Assembly: GCF_001046855.1 (NCBI RefSeq)
Contig: NZ_HF570958.1
Span: 1,538,199-1,596,081, forward strand
Direction of reading: 5' to 3'
DNA length: 57,883 bases
Origin: Nostocoides japonicum T1-X7
GTDB taxonomy: Bacteria > Actinomycetota > Actinomycetes > Actinomycetales > Dermatophilaceae
A model generated the notes under the pieces. That model was not told the DNA's origin. It made no database searches and worked only from the letters and a program-made list of their open reading frames with translations. The position numbers were made by a program, and so were the translations under genes. Below are positions 29,167 to 37,892 of the stretch, piece after piece. How positions within the stretch are numbered: position 1 is the stretch's first letter; each line of letters begins with the position of its first letter.

Positions 29167-30543
29167 TCAGGCGACGAGCCCGGCCCGCCGCAGCAGGGTC
29201 GTGCTCGCGGCGACCGCCCCGCGCGTCAGGTCGTCCTCGTCCACCGCGCTGAGGCGGTCGCGCTCGACGACCGGCCTCCCGCCGACGAGGAGCAGCTCGA
29301 GCGGTGGGGGTGAGCCGATGACGAGCCCGGCGACGGGGTCGGCGAGGTCGGCGTGGGCCAGGCCGTCGACCCGCCAGAGCGCGAGGTCGGCGGCCTTGCC
29401 GACCTCGATCGAACCGATCCGGTCGTCCCAGCCGAGGACGCGTGCGCCCCCGATCGTCGCCAGCTCGAGGGCGTCGCGGACGCCGAGGGCCTGCGGTCCG
29501 CCGACGGCGCGCGCGAGCAGCAGCGCGTGCCGCGCCTCCTCCAGGAGGGCGGACGCCTCGTTGGATGCGGCGCCGTCGACGCCGAGCCCGACGGGGACGT
29601 GGGCCGCCAGCAGGTCCCTCGTCCGGGCGATGCCTGCCCCGAGTCGCGCGTTCGACGACGGGCAGTGCGCGACACCGGTGCCCGATGCCGAGAGGCGGCC
29701 GATCGCGTCGTCGGAGAGGTGGACGCCATGGGCCAGCCACACGTCGTCGCCGAGCCAGCCGAGCGACCCGACGTAGTCCACGGGGGTCGATCCGAAGCGC
29801 TCCCGGCAGAACTCCTCCTCGTCCCGCGTCTCGGCGAGGTGGGTGTGCAGCCGCACGCCGCGGTCGCGGGCGAGGGCCGCGCTCTCGCGCAGCAGGTCGG
29901 CGGTGACCGAGAAGGGCGAGCAGGGCGCGACGCCGATCCGCACCGTCGCCTCGGGCGAGGGGTCGTGGTACCGGTCGATGGCGTCGGCGGTCGCCGCGAG
30001 GATCGCGTCGACGGTCTCGACGACCGCGTCCGGCGGCAGTCCGCCGTCCCGCCGGCCGAGGTCCATGGACCCGCGCGTCGGGAGGAACCGCATACCCACC
30101 TCCCCCGCCGCCCGGATCTCGGCGGCGGCGAGGAGGTCGCCGCCGTCGGAGGGGAAGACGTAGTGGTGGTCCATCGACGTCGTGCACCCGGACAGCGCGA
30201 GCCGGCCGAGCCCCGCCGCGGCCGCCGCGTGGCCGATGTCCTCGTCGAGCCCCGCCCACACCGGATAGAGCGTCGTGAGCCACTCGAAGAGCGTCGCGTC
30301 GACGGCGAGACCTCGGGTCACCCATTGGTACAGGTGGTGATGGGCGTTGACGAGCCCGGGGGTGAGGACACAGCCGCGTCCGTCGACGATGCGGGCGTCG
30401 GTCGGTCGCGGCGCCGGTCCGCTCCCGACGGCGGCGATCCGACCGCCCTCGACGACGACGTGGCCCACCGCATGCTCGACACGGTGCGGGTCCATCGTGA
30501 CGACGGCGCAGCCCTCGACGGCGAAGGCGGTCGGATGCGCCAT
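29167..30543 (-). CDS. 8-oxoguanine deaminase (amidohydrolase)
   Basis: 458 residues of the AtzB/TrzN-like amidohydrolase group. Motifs: TPGLVNAHHHLYQWVTRGL (metal HxH), TTSMDHHYVFP, RGSMDLGRRDGGLPPD, LHTHLAETRDEE, LAHGVHLSD, AHCPSSNARLGAG, GLGVDGAASNEAS. The RGSMDLGRRDGGLPP segment with DHHYVFP is typical of 8-oxoguanine deaminases, which form urate from 8-oxoguanine. Two bases after the purine permease stop, so co-transcribed. The context of guanine deaminase and xanthine dehydrogenase supports this against a triazine or other ring substrate. Confidence 0.82.
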   Translation of the reverse strand: MAHPTAFAVEGCAVVTMDPHRVEHAVGHVVVEGGRIAAVGSGPAPRPTDARIVDGRGCVLTPGLVNAHHHLYQWVTRGLAVDATLFEWLTTLYPVWAGLDEDIGHAAAAAGLGRLALSGCTTSMDHHYVFPSDGGDLLAAAEIRAAGEVGMRFLPTRGSMDLGRRDGGLPPDAVVETVDAILAATADAIDRYHDPSPEATVRIGVAPCSPFSVTADLLRESAALARDRGVRLHTHLAETRDEEEFCRERFGSTPVDYVGSLGWLGDDVWLAHGVHLSDDAIGRLSASGTGVAHCPSSNARLGAGIARTRDLLAAHVPVGLGVDGAASNEASALLEEARHALLLARAVGGPQALGVRDALELATIGGARVLGWDDRIGSIEVGKAADLALWRVDGLAHADLADPVAGLVIGSPPPLELLLVGGRPVVERDRLSAVDEDDLTRGAVAASTTLLRRAGLVA

Positions 30544-30545
30544 GC

Positions 30546-32477
30546 TCAGGCCTCGGTCGAGATCTGGCGGGTCCGGGCCGAGTGGATCGGGTTCGCCTCG
30601 GCCACCAGGTCGTCGAACCGGTGCCCGGCGATCTTGGAGATCTCGACGAGAGCGGCGGCGTGCTCCTGGCGCGGCGAGTTCCCCAGCCGGACCCGGCCCT
30701 GGGCGATGACCGACTCGGCGGACTCGTGGTCGCGGGCGCAGACGATGAGCGGGAAGCCGAAGCGCTCACGGTAGGCCCGGGTGACGGCGGTCAGCTCCTC
30801 GTGCTCGAGCGCACCGAGGTGGGTCAGGCCGACCGAGGACTGGTCGAGGCGCGAGCCGGGACCCTCGTCGCCGAGGGCGACACTGTCGGCTCCGAGGTTC
30901 GGGTATGCCGCGATGAGGACGTCCTCCTCCTCGTCGCTCGCCGAGAACAGCGCCTCCTGGAACGCCTGCCTGAGGTCCTGCGTGTCGGCGAACGGGCGCC
31001 GGTCGTAGGCCCGCTCGACGGCCCAGTGCGGCCCCTGGAACAGTCCGGCGAAGGTCGCGACGAAGGTGTCGCGGTCCATCTCGTTGACCTGGTCGAGGCG
31101 GACGAGGCCGGCGCCCGGCGAGCCCGCGACGGCCGGGCCGAAGTCCTTGCCGACGTGGTGGAAGACGAGGTTGAGGATGATCGCGGTCAGCGAGCCGATG
31201 GTGATGCCGGAGCCGAGGATGATCTGGGCCCAGTCCGGCACCGCCTTGGCGACGTCGGGCTGCACGGTGACGTACACCGCGACGCCGAGGGAGGTCGCGA
31301 CGATGACGACGTTGCGGTGGTCGTGGAAGTCGACGCGCGAGAGCGTCTGGATGCCGACGACGGCGACCGTCGCGAACATCGCGAGCGCGGCGCCCCCGAG
31401 GACCGGGTGTGGGATCCCGGCGACGACGGCTCCCGCCTTGGGGATGAGACCGAGGACGATCATGAACACCCCGGCGGCTGCGACGACGTAGCGCGACAGG
31501 ACGCGGGTGAGCCGCACGAGCCCGACGTTCTCGGCGAAACACGTGTAGGGGAAGGAGTTGAACACCCCGCCGATGACGGTCGCGAGGCCGTCGGCCCGCA
31601 GCGCCCGCGCGATGTCGTCGCGGGTCACCCGCTTCTGGACGATCTCTCCCGTCGCGAAGACGTCACCCGTCGTCTCGACGCCCGTGATGAGCATGACGAC
31701 GACCATCGAGACGATCGCGGCGAGCGAGAACTTCGGCCAGCCGAAGAAGAAGGGCGTCGTCACCCCGAGCCAGTGCGAGCCGCCGACGTCGGCGAACTGG
31801 GCGTCACCGAGGATCCACGCGACGAGGGTCCCGACGACGAGGCCGACGAGGACGGCGATGGTCGCCATGAAGCCCTTGAAGACCCGCTGGATGACGACGA
31901 TGAGGAAGAGGGTGCCCATGGCATATGCGAGGTTCCGGCCGCTCTCGGGGTGGAGCGACCCGGCCCCGCCGACGGCGTCGGTGGCCGCGACCGGCAGCAG
32001 CGCGATGCCGATGATCGTGATGACCGAGCCGGTGACGACGGGCGGGAAGAAGCGGATGAGCCGGCTGAAGTACGGGGCGATGAGGAAGGTGACGAGGCCG
32101 GCGACGATGACCGCGCCGTAGATGACGACGAGGCCGTCCGTGCCGCCGCCGTGGGCCAGCCCGATGGCGATCATCGGGGACACGGCGGTGAAGGTCACGC
32201 CCTGGAGCAGCGGCAGCCGCACGCCGACCTTCCAGAAGCCGATCGACTGGATGATCGAGGCGATCCCGCAGGTGAACAGGTCGGCGTTGATGAGGTGGAT
32301 GAGCTGCTCGTTCGTCAGCCCGATGGCGCCGGCGAGGAGGAGCGGGACGACGACCGCGCCGGCGTAGAAGGCGAGGACGTGCTGGAAGCCGTAGATGGCC
32401 AGCTTCGGGACGGGCAGCACCTCGTCGACGGGGTGCTTGGGTCGGGCGACCGGGCGGTCGGCGGTGGTTGTTGTCAT
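30546..32477 (-). CDS. NCS2 purine permease fused to OHCU decarboxylase-like domain
   Basis: 643 residues. Residues about 1-460 are an NCS2/nucleobase-ascorbate transporter: FQHVLAFYAGAVVVPLLLAG, MGTLFLIVVIQR, VETTGDVFATGEIV, NSFPYTCFAENVGLVRLT. The NAT signature ENVGLVRLTR fits, and members move xanthine, urate or uracil with H+ or Na+. Residues about 480-640 resemble 2-oxo-4-hydroxy-4-carboxy-5-ureidoimidazoline decarboxylase (urate pathway, third step): EMDRDTFVATFAGLFQGPHW, YRERFGFPLIVCARDH. The usual catalytic HP and SEQ motifs read YPNLG and LDQSS here, so activity is doubtful. ATG 32477 has AAGGAGTC upstream. Uricase and HIU hydrolase are not in the window. Confidence 0.88.
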   Translation of the reverse strand: MTTTTADRPVARPKHPVDEVLPVPKLAIYGFQHVLAFYAGAVVVPLLLAGAIGLTNEQLIHLINADLFTCGIASIIQSIGFWKVGVRLPLLQGVTFTAVSPMIAIGLAHGGGTDGLVVIYGAVIVAGLVTFLIAPYFSRLIRFFPPVVTGSVITIIGIALLPVAATDAVGGAGSLHPESGRNLAYAMGTLFLIVVIQRVFKGFMATIAVLVGLVVGTLVAWILGDAQFADVGGSHWLGVTTPFFFGWPKFSLAAIVSMVVVMLITGVETTGDVFATGEIVQKRVTRDDIARALRADGLATVIGGVFNSFPYTCFAENVGLVRLTRVLSRYVVAAAGVFMIVLGLIPKAGAVVAGIPHPVLGGAALAMFATVAVVGIQTLSRVDFHDHRNVVIVATSLGVAVYVTVQPDVAKAVPDWAQIILGSGITIGSLTAIILNLVFHHVGKDFGPAVAGSPGAGLVRLDQVNEMDRDTFVATFAGLFQGPHWAVERAYDRRPFADTQDLRQAFQEALFSASDEEEDVLIAAYPNLGADSVALGDEGPGSRLDQSSVGLTHLGALEHEELTAVTRAYRERFGFPLIVCARDHESAESVIAQGRVRLGNSPRQEHAAALVEISKIAGHRFDDLVAEANPIHSARTRQISTEA

Positions 32478-32690
32478 GCCGGAGACTCCTTTGTCCGGGC
32501 CTCTCGCGAAGGCCGTGCTCGGCGGGCGAGATCTCATCCGGAATATCGGATCGTGGAATTTGGATTTCGCTTGGCAGAACTGTAGGCATTCATCGGCAGG
32601 GCGTCAACGGGTTCCGCGGATCGGATCGACGACGAGCTCGAGGCATCGGTGACCGTCAGGCTCCCCGTGCCGGGTGGCGTCGCCGAGCGA
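32478..32690 (-). promoter_or_regulatory. Promoter/operator region of the permease - 8-oxoguanine deaminase operon
   Basis: Low-GC patch at about 32535-32590 with ATCCG-GAATAT-CGGAT dyad and CGTGGAATTTGG. Similar in style to the xdhA upstream region. A strong AAGGAG lies before the permease ATG. Confidence 0.4.
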
Positions 32691-32691
32691 C

Positions 32692-33260
32692 GTCGGGTGA
32701 AGCCCAGCTTTCGAGTGACGTCGGATGAGACCCCGTCTTCCGGGGTGACCCCACAACGTGTGCCTTCACCCGACAAGCGACGTCGGGTGAAGCCCAGTCT
32801 TCCGGGGCCACCCCGCAACACGTGCCCATGCCAGGTGCTCGCTTTATCGGGTGACCCGACAAAACGTGTGTCGCCTCGCCCGCGGGGCCGGGCACCGTGC
32901 CAAGCAGCGTCGAGTGCGACCCCGTCTTCCGGGGTGACCCCACAAGATGTGCCTTCACCCGACAAGCGACGTCGGGTGAAGCCCAGTCTTCCAGGGTCAC
33001 CCGACAAAACGTGCCCACGCCAGGTGCTCGCTTTATCGGGTGACCCGATAAAGCGTGTGTCGCCTCGCCCGCGGGGCCGGGCACCGTGCCAAGCAGCGCC
33101 GAGTGCGACCCCGTCTTCCGGGGTGACCCCACAAGGTGTGCCTTCACCCGACAAGCGACGTCGGGTGAAGCCCAGCCTCCAGGGCCACCCCGCAACACGT
33201 GCCCACGCCAGGTGCTCGCTTTATCGGGTGACCCGACAAAGCGTGTGTCGCCCCCACCCG
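32692..33260. repeat. Three tandem 189-bp units carrying P1 and P2 palindromes
   Basis: Period 188-189 bp. P1 copies at 32840-32866, 33029-33055 (perfect: CGCTTTATCGGGT-G-ACCCGATAAAGCG) and 33217-33243; P2 copies at 32764-32792, 32953-32981 and 33142-33170 with arms CTTCACCCGAC/GTCGGGTGAAG around AAGCGAC. Long frames through it are repeat artefacts. It fills the divergent gap between the purine permease and gtrA. Confidence 0.92.
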
Positions 33261-33342
33261 CCGGGGTCGAGCGGCGTCGGGTGAGTGCCAGGCTCCACCC
33301 CGCATACCGGCGCCTCCGATCTGGGCCCCCAGGAGAGCCGGT

Positions 33343-33348
33343 TATCCT
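33343..33348 (+). promoter_or_regulatory. -10 box TATCCT, leaderless gtrA-family mRNA
   Basis: Six bases before GTG 33355; no Shine-Dalgarno. Confidence 0.5.
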
Positions 33349-33354
33349 CCCCGG

Positions 33355-33912
33355 GTGCCCGCCCTGCTGACCCGCGCCCGCGACGCGGTCAACGTCCTCT
33401 ACCGCGAGATGATCAAGTTCGGCATCGTCGGGGCGGTCGCCTTCGTCGTCGACCTGGGCGGCGCGAACCTGTTGTGGCACACCGTGATGCCCGACAAGGT
33501 GACGACGGCCAAGATCATCTCCGGGGTCGCCGCCACCCTCGTCGCCTGGGTGGGGAACCGGGCCTGGACGTTCCGGCACCGGCGCAACCGCCCGGTGGCG
33601 CACGAGGTCTCGCTGTTCTTCGTCGTCAACGGCATCGCGCTCGTCATTTCGACGGCGACGCTGGCCATCAGCCACTACGCCTTCGGCTTCACCGGAACCC
33701 TCGCCGACAACATCGCGACGATCGTCGGCATCGGGCTCGGGACGCTGTTCCGCTTCTGGGCCTACCGCCAGGTCGTCTTCGCCCGCGAGCCGATCGCGAC
33801 CGAGCAGCGGGCCGACTCCGAGCCCCTCCCCTGCGATCCTGACGGTGTCGAGCCGCAGCGGACCGACTCCGAGCCCCTCCCCCGCCATCCGGACGGAGAA
33901 GTTGCGTCCTGA
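33355..33912 (+). CDS. GtrA family membrane protein
   Basis: 185 residues with four membrane helices: FGIVGAVAFVVDLGGANLL, KIISGVAATLVAWVGNRAW, VSLFFVVNGIALVISTATLA, IATIVGIGLGTLFRFWAYR. GtrA proteins are thought to move or flip lipid-linked sugars for surface polysaccharide. WVGNRAWTFRHRR is the family signature. The last 33 residues come from a 51-bp DNA duplication (TDSEPLP twice) and the stop codon lies inside the left arm of the large hairpin at 33891-33950. A gtrA-like gene next to purK is usual in Actinobacteria; here 10 kb of purine catabolism separates them. Confidence 0.88.
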   Translation: MPALLTRARDAVNVLYREMIKFGIVGAVAFVVDLGGANLLWHTVMPDKVTTAKIISGVAATLVAWVGNRAWTFRHRRNRPVAHEVSLFFVVNGIALVISTATLAISHYAFGFTGTLADNIATIVGIGLGTLFRFWAYRQVVFAREPIATEQRADSEPLPCDPDGVEPQRTDSEPLPRHPDGEVAS

Positions 33913-33950
33913 CGGAGCAACTGCTCCGTCAGGACGCAACTTCTCCGTCC
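33891..33950. terminator. Perfect 29-bp inverted repeat, probable bidirectional terminator
   Basis: Arms 33891-33919 and 33922-33950 are exact complements with a 2-base centre (left arm begins GGACGGAGAAGTTGCGTCCT). It spans the gtrA stop and separates it from the convergent histidine kinase gene. No U-tract. Confidence 0.75.
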
Positions 33951-34027
33951 GCGCTGTCGCTGCCCGTCCGCGCTGTCGCTGCCCGTCCGCGCTGTCGCTG
34001 CCCGTCCTCGCTGTCGCTGTCCGTCCG
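33949..34027. repeat. 19-bp tandem repeat, four copies
   Basis: Unit CGCGCTGTCGCTGCCCGTC, the last copies slightly changed. Non-coding, directly after the large hairpin. Confidence 0.85.
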
Positions 34028-34041
34028 CCCGAGCTGTCCGG

Positions 34042-35061
34042 TCAGGCCGGGGCCTCGCTGAGGAAGAGCGCGAAGACGGCCGGCTGGGCCGAGACGAGCT
34101 CGAGCCGCCCACCGTTGGTCTCGGCGAGGTCGCGGGCCAGGGCGAGCCCGAGCCCGCTGCCCCGCGACGAGACGGACCGCTCGAAGACGTGGGGGGCCAG
34201 GCTCGCCGGGATGCCGTCGCCCTGGTCGCTCACCTCGACGACGACGGACGGGCCCGACCGCCGGGCCGCGAGCTCGACCGTTCCGCGGCCGTGGGCGAGG
34301 GAGTTCTCCAGGAGCGTCGAGAGGATCTGGGACAGCGCGACGGGCGTCGACATGACGAACAGGCCCCGCTCCCCGCTCACCCGGACGCTGCGCCTGGCCT
34401 TCTCGAAGGCGACCTGCCACTCCCGCTGGAGCGAGGCGATGACGGAGTCGAGGGACACCGACGGCGTCGGCGCCTCGACGCGGCGGCTCCGGGCGAGGAG
34501 GTCGTCGACGACCTTCGTGAGCCGCTCGACCTGGTCCATCGCGATCCCCGCCTCGTCGCGGACGATGTCGAGGTCGTCGGTCGTCCCGATCTCCTCCAGG
34601 CGCATGAGGAGGGCGGTGAGGGGGGTGCGCAGCTGGTGCGAGGCGTCAGAGGCGAACTGGCGCTCGTTGGACAGCGAGGAGGTGAGGGCCTGAGCGCTCT
34701 GGGAGAGGACGTCGCTGACCCGGTCCACCTCGGCGATGCCCGAGTCGAGCGGCTGGAACCGCGACTCCCCCGCGCCGAGCCGCTCGGCCCGGTCCGCGAG
34801 CTGGGCGATGGGTTCGGAGATCCGGCGGGCCTGCATGCTCGCGATGAGCGCCCCGACGGCGAGCGCGCCGAGCGAGAGGAGGAACGGTATGCCGAAGAGC
34901 AGGATCGGCTGCCACCCCCACGTGAGCCCGCGGACCAGGTCCAGCCGCTGGGGCATGGGCTGGGCGAGGAAGTAGGCGACGACGCCGAGGATGGGGACGA
35001 GGACGACGAGCAGCGCGACGAGGACGGCCAGGACGGTCGAGCGGAGGAGCAGACGACGCAT
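34042..35061 (-). CDS. Two-component sensor histidine kinase
   Basis: 339 residues. N-terminal membrane part with two helices (STVLAVLVALLVVLVPILGV; ILLFGIPFLLSLGALAVGAL) and almost no extracellular domain, a HAMP-like linker (ISEPIAQLADRAERLGAGE), HisKA with the phospho-acceptor His in SDASHQLRTPLTALL, and HATPase_c with ENSLAHGRGTVEL, DQGDGIPAS and SRGSGLGLALARDL. The small sensor part suggests a membrane or intramembrane signal, as in envelope-stress kinases. Seven bases after the response regulator. Target regulon unknown. Confidence 0.92.
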   Translation of the reverse strand: MRRLLLRSTVLAVLVALLVVLVPILGVVAYFLAQPMPQRLDLVRGLTWGWQPILLFGIPFLLSLGALAVGALIASMQARRISEPIAQLADRAERLGAGESRFQPLDSGIAEVDRVSDVLSQSAQALTSSLSNERQFASDASHQLRTPLTALLMRLEEIGTTDDLDIVRDEAGIAMDQVERLTKVVDDLLARSRRVEAPTPSVSLDSVIASLQREWQVAFEKARRSVRVSGERGLFVMSTPVALSQILSTLLENSLAHGRGTVELAARRSGPSVVVEVSDQGDGIPASLAPHVFERSVSSRGSGLGLALARDLAETNGGRLELVSAQPAVFALFLSEAPA

Positions 35062-35067
35062 CGCGGC

Positions 35068-35739
35068 TCAGGTCTGCTCGGTGTCGAACCGGAACCCGTG
35101 CCCGCGCACGGTCGTGATGTAGCGGGGCTGTGCCGCGTCGTCGCCGAGCTTGCGGCGGAGCACCGAGATGTGCATGTCGAGGGTCTTGGTCGACCCGAGC
35201 CACGAGGTGTCCCAGATCTCCTTCATGAGCTGCTCGCGGCTGACGACCTTGCCCGACTCCCGGACGAGGACCCGGAGCACCTCGTACTCCTTGGCCGTCA
35301 GCTGCAGCTCGGTGTCGCCGAACCAGGCCCGGCGGCCCTCCTCGTCGATGCGCACCCCGGGCGGGCTCGCCGCCTCCGTCGACTTGCGGCGCAACAGCGC
35401 ACGTGTCCGGGCGAGCAGCTCGGCGAGCCGGAACGGCTTGGTGACGTAGTCGTCGGCCCCGGCGTCGAGCCCGACGACGGTGTCGACCTCGTCCGCGCGC
35501 GCGGTGAGGATGAGGACGGGCAGGGTGTGACCCTTGGCCCGCAGCCGGCGGCATACCTCGAGACCGTCGAGCCGCGGCAGGCCGAGGTCGAGGACGAGGA
35601 GATCCGGGTCCTCCTCCGCGGCGGCGAGCGCGCTGACCCCGTCCGCGCACACCTGCACCTCGTAGCCCTCCCGGCGCAGCGCCCGGGCCAGGGGCTCGGA
35701 GATCGCCGGGTCGTCCTCGGCGAGCAGCACGCGGGTCAT
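35068..35739 (-). CDS. OmpR/PhoB-family response regulator
   Basis: 223 residues. Receiver domain with LLAEDDP, phospho-Asp in LLVLDLGLPRLDGL, LTARADE and the Lys in YVTKPFRLAEL; C-terminal winged helix with LTAKEYEVLRVLV, QLMKEIWDTSW, LDMHISVLRRKLG and ITTVRGHGFRF. A TACCAT -10 (35747-35752) lies seven bases before ATG 35739: leaderless. Partner of the downstream kinase. Confidence 0.95.
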   Translation of the reverse strand: MTRVLLAEDDPAISEPLARALRREGYEVQVCADGVSALAAAEEDPDLLVLDLGLPRLDGLEVCRRLRAKGHTLPVLILTARADEVDTVVGLDAGADDYVTKPFRLAELLARTRALLRRKSTEAASPPGVRIDEEGRRAWFGDTELQLTAKEYEVLRVLVRESGKVVSREQLMKEIWDTSWLGSTKTLDMHISVLRRKLGDDAAQPRYITTVRGHGFRFDTEQT

Positions 35740-35746
35740 GGGGTCG

Positions 35747-35752
35747 ATGGTA
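35747..35752 (-). promoter_or_regulatory. -10 box TACCAT, leaderless response regulator mRNA
   Basis: Seven bases before ATG 35739 on the minus strand; separates the two-component operon from the cyclase upstream. Confidence 0.5.
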
Positions 35753-35893
35753 GGTCGTCGGCGGCGAGGCCCCGCGGCACCATTCGGACGGTGAGCCGGG
35801 ATCTCCGCGGCGCGCGCCCGGCATACGCCCTCTCCGGAGGGGGCACCATGCCCCGCTCGTCGTCGGTCGGCCCCCTGCGGACCGGCATTCCCC

Positions 35894-37000
35894 TCATCCC
35901 TGCTCCTCCCGTGGGCGGGTGCCCGTCGTGCGCAACAGCTCCCTCGGCGTCACCGCACCGATCCCCCGCAGATGCCGGCGGCGTTGCCACCGCAGCTCGA
36001 ACCCGCTGACCGACCCGATCGGCCGGGCCAGGGCGTCGTCGACGAAGACCCGGCCCGGCGGGGTGACCGCGGTGAGCCGGCTCGCCCGGTTGACCGTCGT
36101 CCCGAAGACGTCCCCGAGCCGGGAGAGGACCGGGCCGTATGCCATGGCCACCCGGACGTCGGGCAGCAGCGGGTCCTCGGTCATCGCGTCGACGAGGTCG
36201 AGGGCGATGGCGGCGGCCGGCGCGACCTCCTGGTGGACGAAGAGGACCTCGTCGCCGACCGTCTTGATGACCCGGCCGCCGTGAGCCGTGATGATGTCGG
36301 AGGCGAGCGCCTCGAACCGCTGGACGAGCACGGCGAGCTGCCGCTCCGTCATCCGCCGCACGAGGGCGGTGAAGTTGACGAGGTCGGCGAAGCCGACGAC
36401 GCGGGTCGGGTTCCCCGCCGCGCTGTCGTCCTCCGGGTCGGAGTCGGCGAGCATCCTCGTGATGGCGGCGGCGAGGTGCCGTCTCCAGGCGTAGACGAGG
36501 AGCGGCTCGAGCTCGTCGGCGAGCTCGACGAGGCGCGTCGAGGCGGCCGCCGCGACCCCTCGGTCGGAGACGCTCCGGGCGTCCTTCTCCCCGATCTCGG
36601 CCTCCTGCTCCGGCGACATGAGGCTCTCGGCCATGAGCTGGGTCTGCCACACGCTGAGCCGGTCCATCGTCCGGGCGAAGGCCCGGGTCATCGACAGGGC
36701 CGTCGTCTCGTCGAGTCCGGCTCCCTCGCCGAGGCGGGTGGCCCGCCGGAGCGCCTCGACGTCGGCCTCGGTGAACATCGCCTCGTCGTCCTCGGCGAGC
36801 GGGAAGCCGAGGGCGTGCCAGAACCGCTCGGCCGGCTCCGGGCCCACCTCCGCCCCGTCGGACACCTCCTTGGCGCGCAGCGTGGCCGGGCCGCCGAGGA
36901 GGCGCCCGAGCAACTCCTGCCCGAGGCGGATGTCAGGATCGTCGGCGTCGGGATGCGCGCGGTCCCACGGTCCGATGTCCGGGCTCGTGACCACGCTCAC
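35894..37000 (-). CDS. Class III adenylate/guanylate cyclase with N-terminal regulatory domain
   Basis: 368 residues. The C-terminal cyclase homology domain (about 190-345) has VVGFADLVNFTAL (first metal Asp), VIKTVGDEVLFV (Lys and second Asp), and VFGTTVNRASRLTAVT (transition-state Asn/Arg). The N-terminal 180 residues are helical (AMFTEADVEALRRATRL) and look like the regulatory region of mycobacterial cyclases of the Rv1264/Rv2212 type. No membrane helix, so cytosolic. Probably makes cAMP. GTG 37000 or 36994; both have a GA-rich Shine-Dalgarno. 28 bp after birA, same operon. In other Actinobacteria a cyclase often sits beside birA. Confidence 0.88.
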   Translation of the reverse strand: MSVVTSPDIGPWDRAHPDADDPDIRLGQELLGRLLGGPATLRAKEVSDGAEVGPEPAERFWHALGFPLAEDDEAMFTEADVEALRRATRLGEGAGLDETTALSMTRAFARTMDRLSVWQTQLMAESLMSPEQEAEIGEKDARSVSDRGVAAAASTRLVELADELEPLLVYAWRRHLAAAITRMLADSDPEDDSAAGNPTRVVGFADLVNFTALVRRMTERQLAVLVQRFEALASDIITAHGGRVIKTVGDEVLFVHQEVAPAAAIALDLVDAMTEDPLLPDVRVAMAYGPVLSRLGDVFGTTVNRASRLTAVTPPGRVFVDDALARPIGSVSGFELRWQRRRHLRGIGAVTPRELLRTTGTRPREEQG

Positions 37001-37028
37001 CTCGTTCCTGCTCCGCCCGCGGCGGACG

Positions 37029-37892
37029 TCAGCGTCCGCGTCGCACGTGGACGACGTCTCCCGCGGCGACCGACCGGGTCCCGGCGGACGTCGCGAGGAC
37101 CAGTCTGCCGTGTGCGTCAATGCCTGTCGCGCGGCCGGTCATCCTCTCCCCTCCCGGAAGGTGTACGACGACGTCCGCTCCGAGCGTCGCGCAGGCCGTC
37201 GCATACGCCTCCCGCAGGCGCTCCGGCCCCCCCCGGAGGGTCGCGTGCCACCGGGCCAGCCGGACGAGGTATGCGACGAGCAGGCTCTCCCGGTCGACCC
37301 CGCTCGCGCCGGCCAGGGCGAGTGAGGTGGCCGTCTCGACGGGCAGCTCCTCCCGCGTCTGGCTCACGTTGAGGCCGACGCCGACGACGACCCCACCGTT
37401 GATGTCGGGGCCGCCGGCGATGGGGTGGGTGTCGGGGAAGCCACCACTGCCGGCGCTGCTGGTGCCTCCGCCTCCGTCGTCCCTGCCCCCGGCAACGAGC
37501 TCGCAGAGGATCCCGCAGACCTTCCGTTCGCCGTCGGCCGGGACGAGGACGTCGTTGGGCCACTTGAGGACGGTGTCCAGGCTCGCCACCTCGGCGACGG
37601 CCTCCCGCACCGCGAGGCCCGTCGCGAGCGGCAGCCACGCCGGCGCCTCGGTCGGCGGGACGAGCACCGACACCGCGAGCGCCCGGCCGGGCGGCGTCGA
37701 CCACGCCCGCCCCAGCCTCCCCCGGCCCGCCGTCTGCTCGTCCGCGACGACGACCGTCCACCTCGGCCGCTCCGACGCCAGCGCGTTCGTCGAGGCGACG
37801 GAGGCGTGGACCTCCACCGCCGCATACGGCGTGGGGCTCTCGCGAAGCCGGGTGAGGAGGTGCGTCGCATCGAGATGCGGCAGGTGGCCCAT
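37029..37892 (-). CDS. birA: Biotin--[acetyl-CoA-carboxylase] ligase
   Basis: 287 residues. Makes biotinyl-AMP and transfers biotin to carboxylase BCCP domains. Visible: EVHASVASTNALA, VVADEQTAGRGRLGRAWSTP (biotinyl-AMP loop), VLKWPNDVLV (catalytic Lys), GVVVGVGLNV, and a C-terminal SH3-like domain ending GDVVHVRRGR. No N-terminal DNA-binding domain, so it is not a repressor. ATG 37892 with TAGCCT eight bases upstream: leaderless. Divergent from accD5, a classical pairing of biotin ligase with biotin-dependent carboxylase subunits. Confidence 0.94.
   Translation of the reverse strand: MGHLPHLDATHLLTRLRESPTPYAAVEVHASVASTNALASERPRWTVVVADEQTAGRGRLGRAWSTPPGRALAVSVLVPPTEAPAWLPLATGLAVREAVAEVASLDTVLKWPNDVLVPADGERKVCGILCELVAGGRDDGGGGTSSAGSGGFPDTHPIAGGPDINGGVVVGVGLNVSQTREELPVETATSLALAGASGVDRESLLVAYLVRLARWHATLRGGPERLREAYATACATLGADVVVHLPGGERMTGRATGIDAHGRLVLATSAGTRSVAAGDVVHVRRGR

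Noticed and set aside
32649..33284. 211-codon + frame and the minus frame through the 189-bp array
   Set aside because: Repeat translation only.
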